Origin: Silurus meridionalis
Taxonomy: Eukaryota > Chordata > Actinopteri > Siluriformes > Siluridae
Length of the DNA stretch: 64,000 nucleotides
Direction: 5' to 3'
Assembly: GCF_014805685.1 (NCBI RefSeq)
Contig: NC_060885.1
Coordinates: 17,985,632 to 18,049,631 of the forward strand
Shown: positions 24,201 through 47,531 of the stretch, piece after piece
Layout: every line of letters starts with the position of its first letter
Position numbering within the stretch: the stretch's first letter is position 1
Translations under genes and position numbers: made by a program
The notes under the pieces: model-generated
The model's database searches: none
Told to the model about the DNA's origin: nothing
The model's input: only the letters and a program-made list of their open reading frames with translations

Positions 24201-27200
24201 ACGAGAATAGATTATATGAGAAATCCTCCCCTTTTTGACTTAAGGTTTGTAACCTTATAGCCAAGTATGTGCTCACATGAGCTGCCACCCGTTAAATTAA
24301 TTACAAAAATGCATGTGATTGGATAAACCACAACAAAGGATAGATTACAGTCTACTGAGCTATAGTCTATTGTAGACGTGCTCTCAGACTCCTGAATTCC
24401 AACGGTTTCTTTTCACACAATGAATTTCTAAGGTATTATATAAACAATTGTGGTTGCTAGGCCTTGGTCATTAGCTGTGTAGTCTGGCTGGTGTCTGTGC
24501 CCCTAGTTGATAACGACATAGAATTTAATTACATTTTTGGAAAATAAACAGTTAAAAGTTTTATGATTATATATGATCAAAAAAGACACAAGCCAGATGC
24601 CATAGGTGGGCAACGTGACAAATACAGTTCATTTCACTAATGCGGACACCCTAAGAAAATGTGAGCGAAGAAGTTTATGTAAATTTGTCTTTATTGTTTA
24701 ACCTTTTGTAAAAAAATAAAAAAAATCAATAGATAAATAATAAAAAAAATAACAAAAAAGTTACATTTGTGTTGCACAATTATTGTCATTCTTTCATGAA
24801 ATACTTTGTGCTACACTCTTTTGTAGGGTTACAGCTCTGAGTCTGCAATAATAATAAAAATGTTGGAGAATACAAGGGACAGGATCCGAGACCATTCCTC
24901 TACAAAGAATCTCTCCAGATCCTTCAAATTTGTGGGTCCACAGTGGTAAGCTCTCCTCTTTAGTTCACCACACAAATCTTACATGGGGTTTAAGTCAGAG
25001 GACTAGAATGGATATGGCTGGACCTTGATTTTGTGGTCAAGAAACCATTTTTGTTTTAATGCATGTATTGGATCATTGTCCTGTTGTAATATGCAATCAT
25101 GGAGCATTTTAAGCTTTCTGGCAAAAACAGTCCGGTGTTCATTTAATATCGGTTGATATTTGAGTCCATGACGCTGTTCTGCATGCGCCAAACACACCTC
25201 TGGCGTTTATTACTAAAAAGACTATTTTGTTTTCATCTGACCATAGAACCTGATCCCATTTGATGTTCCTGTAATGTCTGGTAATCTGAAGACGGTGGAG
25301 TTTGTTTTGTTTGAGATTAAAAGCTTTTTTCTTGAAACACTTCCAAACAACTCCTGTTGATGTGGGTGATGTCAGATAGTACTTCTGGAGACTTTCTGAC
25401 CCCAAATGCAACAACTCCAATTCTCCAGCTGTGATCCTTGGAGATTTTTTTTGGCCATCCGAACCATCCTAGTCATAGTGTGAGGAGACAATAAAGACGT
25501 GTCCTCTCTGAGGTCGATTTATAAAACATCAAGCTGACGAGAATTCTTAATTATTGCAATGATGGTAGAAATGGTAGCCTACAGCCTATACTTAATGTTT
25601 TGCAATTTCTCATAGCCACTTTCCACTTTGTGAAGCTCAACAACCTTTTTCCAACATATCACAGCTATATTCCTTGGTCCTATTTATTATTTTGTATGAC
25701 TAAGAGAGTTTGGCTTATGCATTACACCCTAATTAGACACCTGTGAAACAGGACGCGATGATTACACAATTTTTTGTTCTCCTTCATCTAGGTGCATAAA
25801 AATTATTAATATCTTACTGGAAAATACTGGAATTTTTTTTTTTTTTTTTTTTTTTAATAAAACTGTTTGTTTTGTTTTAATATCCATGAAAGCAGAATGT
25901 TTTTGGGATTTCTTTTTTAAACAAAGCATCACAAAGATTGAACAATAAAGAGCAGTTTCATAGCATTCTTTACTCATATTTTTCAAGGGTGCCAATAATA
26001 GTAAAGGGCACTCATCACTTTATGTATCCATACACTTTATGGATACATGACAGGTTTGTTAAGCACATGCCAGCCAAAAAATAGTGTTGCACTCTTTCTG
26101 TAATATATCAGAAAACCTTTTACCCAGAAATAATTCACACATGCTTTTAACTGTTGGTAACCAGCAGTTGTTAGCTGTTGGTTGCCTATTTATTTTAATC
26201 AGGCAAACAACTACAGGAAGTGAACTGTAAACATTTTGTATAAGATTAACGCATGATATACTTTACCATTGTTTACACGTTATTTTGTGGCGAAAAAAGT
26301 TCAGGGGAAATACATCGCTGTGGCGTTAATATTATTGATTTGCTTTTAAATAAGAAATAACGACTATATTTCACTTTTATTGAATTTCCAAACAGTGGTC
26401 AATGTTTCTTTTTATTTCAAAACATGATCTTGGAAATACTATTGCCAGAGTATAAAGAGGATGGATCTTCCTATAAATCAGTGTGCTCTCAGTCTGGGAG
26501 CCAGTGAACCCCAGTGGTCTTTATTTATGTTTTTGTTTCATTTCTAACCCATTTTTGATGTCTTACAATTATAATAATCTTCAAACGGACCATTAAAGCT
26601 GAATAGGTTTAACCCAAAACTCATTTCACCAATGACGGGTAAGCATATAAATAATATCAACTTGAACCTGATCATGTTTATGAAAATTTCTCTGTGGCGC
26701 GCATAAATATGCAAAAAAACAAACAAACAAACAAAACCTTGTGCACGTTTAAATAATGAGTAAGGCTTTAGGATGTGTTTTTATAGAGATGCTTGACCTA
26801 CATAGCTTACACCAAAATTCAATTCCACTGTCTAAAAAACTATATTCATGTATTTGATTTTAATATCTATAACATTAAGAGACGTGAAATGACTTTACAG
26901 CGCTAAAGACACCTGGAGAGCCACTGAGTGAATGTGACCCAAAGCTACGCGTGTAGTAAGTAGCAAGTACAATGTAAATTGAGCTCCAGGTCATTTGTTT
27001 GTTTATTTGTTTGCGTTAAATGGAAAAATTCCGTCTTACATTGGCACCAGAAACTGTTTGGTGGAGATTTAAAGCGGTCAGACAGACGCCGAAGTTGCTC
27101 GTCATCCGTCCGTCGCGTCAGTGTTACTTTAGGGGAATTCATTGATCTGTCGCGTGGCGTGTAACTCAACCGCACCGTACACACACACACACACACACAC

Positions 27201-27554
27201 ACACCATCCAGTGCCTAGCGCGTCTCCAGCAGCTGCTACAGGCTCCTCCATCTAGCATTACAACGCAGCACATCCACACAACACGGCGGAAACCAACCGC
27301 CAACTCGGCGTCCATGAAAACTGGCAGCTTTGCTTTCGGTTCTCTACCAGCGAGAGAGCTTCATCGTGCTTTACAGTAGAAACAGGACAGAAGGAATATA
27401 CAGTAACAGTAAGCGCTACATGAGCCTTGAGCACAGCGGGGGGAAAAGAAGTTTGGCGAAGTTTAGTGAAAAGTTCCCGCAGGCGGGAGACTTACCACTC
27501 CCCATCCCGAGCAACCGGCAAAAGTTGAACTTCATTAGCGCAACCATCCAACAT
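17460..27554 (-). CDS. ttc31: TTC31-like protein: TPR repeats + RRM + CCCH zinc finger (16 exons)
   Basis: Exons (minus strand): 27554-27496, 21925-21805, 21745-21665, 21534-21478, 21393-21299, 21073-20948, 20404-20359, 19774-19684, 19590-19449, 19359-19255, 19095-19017, 18840-18807, 18695-18618, 18518-18416, 17791-17688, 17595-17460. Phases agree at every junction except within exon 5. Predicted length is about 485 aa. Order: acidic N-terminus; a basic segment (RRRAERRRAKRKRQKERKK); EPEWDVSSAFVANA; TPRs at about 190-310 (GQYSEAVNMFTEAIKCDPKD, YRFFGNRSYCYY, KGYYRKGSALMGLKRYSEAE); a helical segment LGYEEEQSILLLEKY; an RRM at about 350-425 with RNP2 LWVGNV and RNP1 RFCAFVNF; then a CCCH finger, C-x7-C-x5-C-x3-H, close to the stop. 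The TPR part matches human TTC31. The RRM and CCCH indicate RNA binding. Exon 5 needs one extra G to stay open (CCC at 21337-21339, plus strand); otherwise it must end early at 21346. Exon 1 is the least certain exon: it is set by phase and its CpG-rich promoter context, and the ATG in exon 2 is an alternative start. Confidence 0.85.
18147..18266 (+). repeat. (GATA)n microsatellite
   Basis: About 28 tetranucleotide repeats of gata with one early interruption, inside an intron of the TTC31-like gene. Confidence 0.97.
18411..18416 (-). other. GC-AG intron donor in the TTC31-like gene
   Basis: RRM exon 14 ends AAT and the intron begins GCAAGT, the strong form of a GC donor. The next exon opens after ttaacag at 17,791 with GHLIEKTRLVVRYPDR in phase 0, which completes the RRM. 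Reading through instead gives an unrelated tail and a stop about 20 codons later. No GT donor in the same place restores the domain. Confidence 0.85.
21926..24750 (-). other. 3' half of intron 1 of the TTC31-like gene
   Basis: Intronic sequence with no second exon recognised. It holds short homopolymers and a small (ct)n run near 23,370. Several open stretches occur, but none has splice borders and protein-like content together. Confidence 0.5.
24760..26020 (-). mobile_element. Decayed Tc1-like transposon in intron 1 of the TTC31-like gene
   Basis: The minus strand has two separated transposase pieces. One at 25,420-25,139 has WDQVLWSDENKI, around the first catalytic D. The other at 25,197-25,003 has ILQQDNDPIHALKQKW, around the second D. 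Frameshifts and stops separate them. The outer ends resemble each other as imperfect inverted repeats (tgcacaattattgtcatt at the left, gggtgccaataatagta at the right). It is not capable of making a transposase. Confidence 0.75.
26021..27495 (-). other. 5' part of intron 1 of the TTC31-like gene, with (CA)n
   Basis: No further exon is recognised. A (CA)n tract lies at 27,178-27,204. GC content rises toward exon 1. Confidence 0.45.
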
Positions 27555-27780
27555 AATTCACTGAAATGAACCTATTTGTGCGTACATCCGACTGTAGCTA
27601 AGAGCTTCGAAACAAGCTTTACAAGACTACACGAAAACTTCTACAGGCGGTAATGGCTTTGCTTCCTGAGCATTGGTACACTTTAGCCCGGCTGCAGGCT
27701 CCGCCCATTGTGCGCCTTAAAGGGATCGACCGTGCGCGCGTGTGCGTTTAAAGGAAAGGTTTGGCCGAAAATGTTCTGGC
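27555..27780 (-). promoter_or_regulatory. Candidate promoter of the TTC31-like gene
   Basis: The sequence upstream of exon 1 is richer in G, C and CpG than its surroundings. Reading toward the gene, a GC box GGGCGG lies at 27,706-27,701 and an inverted CCAAT at about 27,676-27,671. The exon-1 donor GTG|gtaag lies just downstream. A CpG-type promoter is inferred; the start site is unknown. Confidence 0.5.
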
Positions 27781-29376
27781 CAAATACAGCCTTTAAAATA
27801 AATAATAATAAAAAATAAATAGTAAAAAATTGTCAAAATTTTTAATTAAATAATACAAATAAACTATATACAAACTTGATTTGCCTTTTTAATGACTGAA
27901 ATTAAGTTTACTAGTTTAGACATTTTGATGCCCAAAATAAAAACAAAATGTTTTTTGGATTTTTTTACATAAAAAGAATCCAGATTTGCAAAGATCAAAT
28001 ATTTGCTAAAAATGTTATGACATTGACATTTTGGAAGTAGCTAATTAAAAGAAGCATAGTTTCATTGGCGTTGGGCATGAATTTGCAGTTCAAAACAAAT
28101 TTTCTGAGATTTGGGAAGTATAATTAGACTGAACAGATATACTTAAACAAAACCTCTACCCTTAAACAAATTAAATGTTTATGTTAAAATATTACTGTTG
28201 TGCTCTCCAATTCCGATTTGATACTGAATTTGTCCGAATTAGAATTTGTTTGATGCTGTATTTTGTTATTCCCTTTAAAGTGAGATCCGTCCTGAAATTG
28301 TCAAAACAATAACCTACAGTTTTCTCTGAGTTATGGCAGATGCTCAGCCTATCAAGTTACAGATCTGTGAGATGATGTGGCATGATAGTGGGTTAATCTT
28401 CAGAATGTTTTCTAGTTTGTCTAAAGGACTACAGTGCTGCAGCATCTGTCTTTTTAGGTAAAGATGATGTGAGATCTATGCATATACAGTACACAATTTA
28501 AGCTGTATGAAACATTTTGTAAAACACATTCTTTCAGGTTAAATGTAAACAATTATATTCACACCGCCTTCAAATAGCTCTCTTTATTATTTGAATTGGC
28601 ATCAAGCTTATTATGTATCAATTTCAATGTTATTCAAAAATGAGTAGCTTAAGTGAAAAGAAAATCACTTACAGTAATCAATGCATGAACTGGCTGCATG
28701 GCTATAGATGTCTTTACACAGACATCTACAATTGTATGTTATTTACATGTCACATTGCAGGAAATTTGCAGGAGGTACAATTGTTATAAAAGTCTTGGAT
28801 ATCTAGCTAATCAAAATATCCTTAACATTCCCATTTAGTCTGTTTCAAACATATGATATTTACTGATTTGCCAAACAAGTTGTCATTTTCTAATGAATAC
28901 AATTTATTGCCATACATATATCTTGTAAATTTTCATTATTAGTCTACATAGTGTAGAATTTAGAACCTATGTTAGTAGATCACATGGGGTGGCAAAAGAT
29001 AACTAAATTCTGAGAAGAAAAAAAAAAAAACAAGAAAACACTGCAGCACAAGAGAAATTCTTTAAAGATTATGTTGTTCATTTCAGAACATTCTTCCATT
29101 ATTATTTATTTTTAATTCATCCAATGTAGAGATCGCTCTTTTTGGAGTCTATTTCTCATATATTTCTCTAATTCTTTATAAATGAACACTGTCTTTAGAC
29201 GTTTTGGAGTGCTTGTGCAATTTAATACATACAGTTCTGGGTAAGCTGAGCTTGAACAGTCAACATTAGCAACAACAGATCATGTACTATGACAAAATGC
29301 TGGCATCATTGTATGCTTTAGTCTGTTTAAAATGTGGTGAGGAACTCCATGTGTGTCAAACCCAGCTGACATCTCA
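27781..29376. other. Intergenic between the TTC31-like gene and pyroxd2
   Basis: AT-rich with no recognised gene or full repeat. Its right part, near 29,105-29,376, should hold the pyroxd2 3' UTR. Confidence 0.5.
29105..29110 (-). terminator. Candidate polyadenylation signal for pyroxd2
   Basis: AATAAA on the minus strand about 270 nt past the pyroxd2 stop, a usual distance for a short 3' UTR. Confidence 0.4.
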
Positions 29377-40113
<10,737 letters not shown>

Positions 40114-40200
40114 ATCCAGACACTTCTCAATCCGACCTTTAGAGTTTTCTCTACAGCTCTCCAACGCTTATTCTTATAAAGCTATTCACTCCACCCCCAC
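40114..40200 (-). promoter_or_regulatory. Candidate proximal promoter/5' UTR of pyroxd2
   Basis: Sequence directly upstream of the pyroxd2 start codon. The exon-1 neighbourhood (39,890-40,110) is locally GC- and CpG-richer than the rest of the window. No TATA box stands out at a fixed distance. The assignment rests on position. Confidence 0.3.
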
Positions 40201-41281
40201 ACCAGGAGAGCACTAAGAAGCTCTGCAGACTCTTTTTAAACTAATAATGTACAGTATAAACATCTTACCTATTATAAGTCAATGCCAGCTTTATTAAATT
40301 TCTTTCATGACTATGGAAAAAATGACGCCGTTCTAATTGGGCAACATGTAGAACACATACACAAGACAGCAAATACATACAATAAATGCAAGAATAATAT
40401 TTGATATTTGATAGTGTACTGTACAATATCAACTCGCAACAACAGGAAATGTGTAAGGGAACGTGTAGCAGTAGAGGAGAAAATGTGATAAGTGCATCTA
40501 AAAAAAGAAACTCCATAATGTTGTAATGCATGAACGCTATAATTAGTACTAAGTGAATATTGTCTACAGTTATTAAAGCACATAGTAGTGTAACAATAAT
40601 ATTGTACTTGCTGAATAAGATGATACTAGGAGTGAGTCTAAGAACATGGTAAAGCAGGATGAGTTGTGAAATATTTGTTGTATCCTAGCATTCTAAAGTG
40701 AAGCTCTAAAGCTAATATAACATTTTGGCAATTTAGATACAGCAGCTGTAGAAAAGGGGTGGTTTCATAGCAGAAGTTTATATATCATTTATATTAGTGT
40801 GTGTATGCAAATCATAGCATAATACAATCAACATGATTATATTTATTAATAGCCCCTTAGAATAGTAACCCAAATATACTGAATATTAATGTATATTACA
40901 CTGAGAAATGTCTAGTGAATCAATAAGACACTTCACACCTTCATTCAAACCTTCCCTGGTGGAGGGCAGAGGCAGTTATTTGAGAGTAAAGAGCATGGGG
41001 AAATGGACTGAATTGTGGAAATGGCATTACTGCAACCAACATCTATAAAACACAAAACAAGGCCATTATTCACAGAGACAAGACACTGTATAAAAAAGGT
41101 CTGAAAAGGCCAGTCTGAAAGTGGAATTACAAATTAAAAAGTTTTTTTAGATTATATACTACTTTCCTTAACCAATTTATTTTGCTGATTTTAGTAAAAC
41201 ATTGTTTATATGTTAATCATTTAGTCACAGTACTTTCAACACATCACTGGTAAAAGGCAGAAGCAGTTCCTCCCAGAAATA
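40201..41281. other. Intergenic, nothing recognised
   Basis: AT-rich sequence between the pyroxd2 5' end and the Tc1 element. No gene or repeat family is recognised. Confidence 0.45.
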
Positions 41282-42897
<1,616 letters not shown>

Positions 42898-44815
42898 TAT
42901 CTCCTCAATCTTCACCTCTGGATTCAACTCCCAAACAAACAACCTCAATTTTCAAAGTGAATTACATTTACTGTTATTTGTAATTTATCCTTATCTTGCA
43001 AAGATTTTTTGGTTGAAATATAAGACCTATAAATAATATCACTAACTTTCTTGCACTGTACATAAATTTTATATACAAACAAACAAAAAGGATATAACGC
43101 AAAGTGAAAAAAATGTTCATTTGTAATTATTTATTTAACATTTAAATTTTCATTTATTGTATATGCAATGTATATAAAACAGTATAAATATTGAATGCAA
43201 AAACTGATTGCTACTGTTTTGTATTTACCAATAATGAATTATTACTTAACGTTGATGTGTCTTTCTGCATTGTTTCCACTAGAGGGCAATAGAGTTTTAA
43301 AAAAAGTAAACAAACAGGATGAATATGAATATGTAATTCCTGATATTTCCAGCAGGTGGTGAAGAACACTACATTTCAACGTCTGTCTATTTGGAGACGT
43401 TATAACCGTTAAAACAACCTCAACAACAACAGCAACAACAACAATAACAATAATAAAAACACAAACAAAAAAGTGTTTGATGTCCTTAAAGGCTGTTGCC
43501 AAAAATATAAAAATTCTACATATTCTTTTCATTTTTATTTGTATATTTTTCTTATCATCTTTCCATAAATCCATATGGTTCTATTTATATGGAGAAAGGG
43601 GTACAGTATTCATTTTTTAAATGATGATGATGATTATTATTTATATTATTATTATTATAATTGTTGTTGTTGTTGTTGCTGCTACTGTTGATGTTGTTGT
43701 CCTAATGACCTGAACAATAAGCATGACCCATACTTCATTTCAATGCATTTAGAAATAAATCACAATAATAACTTCTTGTTGCATTAGAAGAAAGTGAAAT
43801 AGTAGTTTAATGACTTTCAATATATTCCATGAGAGGAGTGCTTGTGAGAAGATCTACTCTTCCAACGGAAATCATCTTGACTGAAGAGCCATCGGTAAGA
43901 GTCCATAAGTGCTCCTACATCTGTGTTAAATGAGATAAGAGGTAATAGATCAAAGCCATACTGATGTGCCTTTATACAGCTTTTAGATGCAGCACCTTAA
44001 CACAGGATATTCGTGGCTTTCAACATATCACTCAAGTAACAGTAAAAAATCAAACACACGAAGTGGTGGTTGGAGAGGAGTAAATCAATTAAGTTTGGCT
44101 CTAATCGACATCATGTAAATTGCTTTGAAACAGAATACAATATCCTTTAACTTCCACTTGTTTTGCTTATGCTGTGAAAAACAACTCCAAATTTTTTTCT
44201 ATTGATTTTAATGGTCTATGGGAGAGGAATGAAGCAGACCTCAATTAACCATATAGAGTTTCGCAACACCTCGATCAGTACATAATAAGGGAATTAGAGA
44301 CATGCAAGAAAGATCACCCTCCATACCGTCTAGCTTATCTTTCCTTAAAGGAATGCATCTGGCCAACACATAATCAACATTAATTAGATCATGTCTGGGA
44401 AATTTCTACTTGTAAGCAAAAATTAACACTTTATTCCCTTGGTCGGCAGAAATTCAACACTGCAGGTTTAACAGCAAGAGTAAATCAAAACTTACATCAT
44501 TTGAAAATGAGCCCACTTAAAACCAGATTACTGAATCTCATTATTGAGCAACTGATGATCAGCAGCTGAATCATTAGAGAAGAAACACTAATCGTGTGTT
44601 TTAAGGCTTTTGGTGATCAGCATCATGATTTTATGAGGAAATCATACCTGTTCAGTGTAAGTATTATAATTCAAAGATATGGAATATTTATTTTTTTTCT
44701 AGTGGTTAATCTCTGACTATATCCTGGTTTTGATACAAATCCATTGTCAATAATGTATGTCCACATGCAGTGCTATGTTTATATATATATATATTCATAT
44801 TTATATAGACATAGA
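42898..44815. other. Intergenic with simple repeats
   Basis: No gene recognised. Caa/ttg and gat/tta trinucleotide runs occur at about 43,420-43,470 and 43,620-43,700. Confidence 0.45.
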
Positions 44816-44819
44816 TATA

Positions 44820-45234
44820 AGAATTCACAGTTCGGTACATACCTCGGCTATTAAATCACGGTTTGGTTCAATTTCGGTACAATTAGGGGGAAGAAATGCA
44901 AAACATAAAATTGCATGTAATTTTTTATGAACACAGGTCATTATTATTATTATTATTATTTGTGATAATCAACATTTAAACAGTTTACATTTTCAAAGCA
45001 ATTTCAAATAAAATGCCTGCTTGGTTAAATAATATATAAAATAAAATTTTAAATACTTTATAAAAATAGAATAAATCAAATTAATGCAAAATACTTATTA
45101 TTTTGATTAAATTGAGTAATCAATTAAATTGTCACATTTAATTAATTACATAAAATTAATAAATGGAAAACATTCAATTTAATAGTTTACATTTGTTAGA
45201 CCCTATTTGGGTAATACATGTATGTGTATGTATG

Positions 45235-45300
<66 letters not shown>

Positions 45301-45850
45301 CGTGCGTGTGTTTTGCATTTAAAATGTTAAGTTCTAAAGATATGATCTACCTAACTGTTCTTATTTCAGAACTTTAACAAATGTCTTCATTCCTTCCATC
45401 CTTCATTCATTCACTCCCTCGATATGCAGAATTGTCAGGATTTTCTCCTTTTAAAAGAAATTCTTGAAGCTGGACATGCTAAGGAATCAATAGCGCTAAC
45501 GCTATGGATTCAAGATTCTTCTTTTTTTGTTATTTTTTCTATTCCACTGCAAGTTGTATCCTGCATATAACCATGTTTGTGACAAATAAAAAATCCCAAA
45601 TCTTGAATCCATAGTGCTAGCGTTAGCCGCTAGTCACTTCCTAGTCCGTGGCTAATGCTAGCGCTTGTTGATTCTTTAGCTTTTTAATGCATGCGCAAAA
45701 CAAATCTTTTTGCCGGTACAGAGTAGCCACAGTGACATTAGGCTAACTTTAGTTTCTTCTTTATACCCCTGCCAGTGTTGTGTATGTTTTCAAGTTGAAT
45801 AATAATAATAAAAAGTGCACTCCGAAACCAAAAACCTTGTACCGAAAACT
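44820..45850. mobile_element. Non-autonomous hAT-like element (ends only)
   Basis: The left part reads cagttcggtacatacctcgg and tcaatttcggtacaa. The right part reads accttgtaccgaaaactcac, its approximate reverse complement. This 'cggtacat' end is common in hAT copies in fish. The interior holds only non-coding sequence, a (GT)n tract and a gctagcgttagc inverted motif. The borders are fuzzy. Confidence 0.35.
45233..45310 (+). repeat. (GT)n microsatellite
   Basis: About 32 gt repeats ending in a short gcgt tract. Confidence 0.95.
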
Positions 45851-47470
45851 CACGGCCAGTAAGGGCCAGTTAGGCCTTGCTTGTTGGCCTAAACACTATT
45901 AGAATCACTGACTTACGTTTTAATTTATTGTTTTTCCCTTGAATATGTAACAAGTAATTCTAAATATATAGTCTATTCTCTTCATTTCAGAGATTTTCTC
46001 GTGGTTCTGCTGCTTCCTGCGTACAATATCATTACCATTTTCACATCCTTTGATTGGATGGTCAGAGAGTGCACTAGTCAGAGCTCGCAAACTGCATCTG
46101 TAGCAAAGCTCAAATATATTTGTGTGGATTTCGTTTTTTCATTCTACAATGGCTAAATAAAAAGAAGATATTGATTCGGGTCAGATATATTACAAGGCCA
46201 TTTTCAAGATGGACTTTTCAAGAAAACCTGGACACCATGAAGAAAGGTCAGCCAAAATAGTTAAAAACAGTTCTCAAAACTTTTTCATGAACCATTTATA
46301 TTTTGGTGTTTTATTTGGTGTTTTATTTTCCACACAATTTGTCTCAATTACCAGGAAAACCGTAATGCACAGAAAAAACCCATGGGGTTTCCATAACCCA
46401 ATGCATGGGTTATTTTATTAATAATATAATATTGACGCTTCTGCTAGAGATGATGTTTGTATATTTCTCTGATTCATGTAGGGCCGGTTTTAGACATTTG
46501 GAGGCCTGAGGCAACATTTATATTGGAGGCTCTGGCCTCCTTCCTTCCACCTTTTAGAATAAATAAAAAGCACTTGAAGCCAATATAATCTCTAAACTTT
46601 TTATTTATACCTGTTATCAGTACTTATATATTTACTTATATGTGAATATTAATAAATCATTAATTAAAATTAACACAAAAAAAGGAAAAAAAAAAACAAA
46701 ATGATGAAAGGTCATCTGGAACAGCTTTTCCTTTCTGATAGTTCTGATAATGTTTTTATGATTACTTTAAAATGCTAACTTTAGTAAGTTTTAGATTTTT
46801 TAAATTATTATTATTATTATTATTATTATGATTATTATTATTATTATTATTATTATATATTATAATTATTATTATATATGAACTAATTCACCCAGCACAT
46901 TTAGTAATTTGTTCAGAAATGTATTTATAGTAATACACCGACCCACTATTTGGGATAACAGACATTTTTGCCAACTTTGTACAGTAAAGAATAAAGCAGA
47001 ATGAATTGTTCACTTCTTCAGTTGTATTTGTATGCTTCAATTGTAATTATTTAGTAAATACAACAGCACAATTTATCTAAAAACGAACTAAACTTTTAAA
47101 TAAAAAAAGTGCAACTGGAAACTTCTGTCACCAAAACAAATTCCTTGTAAGTGCAAACATACTTGGCCATAAAGCTCATTCTGATTCTTTTTTAAACCAA
47201 CTGCAAAAAATAATGTTTATTTTAATAATACTTTATAATCAAAAATGCATGATGACAGCTCACATAGCTGCATCACAAGCTGCACTTTCTTTGCATGCCT
47301 TTAGCTTCTTGCTTAGCAACCTCCAGGGGTTGCATTTGTTTCAGCGCAATCAGGTCAGAATGCAGAAAAGTTGGATTTTGTTTTATAATTGTACACAGTC
47401 TCTTCGTGCATTCAAAAGGGTGGGGACCCACATTTAAACTGTGATATTAACTGGTTCCACTTCAGGTGAG
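45851..47470. other. Intergenic, AT-rich, with a (TTA)n tract
   Basis: No gene recognised. An att/tta trinucleotide run lies at 46,802-46,860. A hAT-like end (gggccggttttagacatttg) may lie at about 46,482-46,510. Confidence 0.35.
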
Positions 47471-47472
47471 TG

Positions 47473-47500
47473 ACCCTAACCTTAACCCTAACCCTAACCC
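47473..47500 (+). repeat. Short interstitial telomere-like repeat
   Basis: Four copies of the vertebrate telomere unit (ccctaa), one of them ccttaa, sit directly left of the hAT element. They are too few to be a telomere. Confidence 0.8.
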
Positions 47501-47531
47501 ATATCCAACGGTTTTGATTGGTGAACTAGTG

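Noticed and set aside
47473..47500. Chromosome end
   Set aside because: Only four telomere-like units, with normal sequence on both sides.
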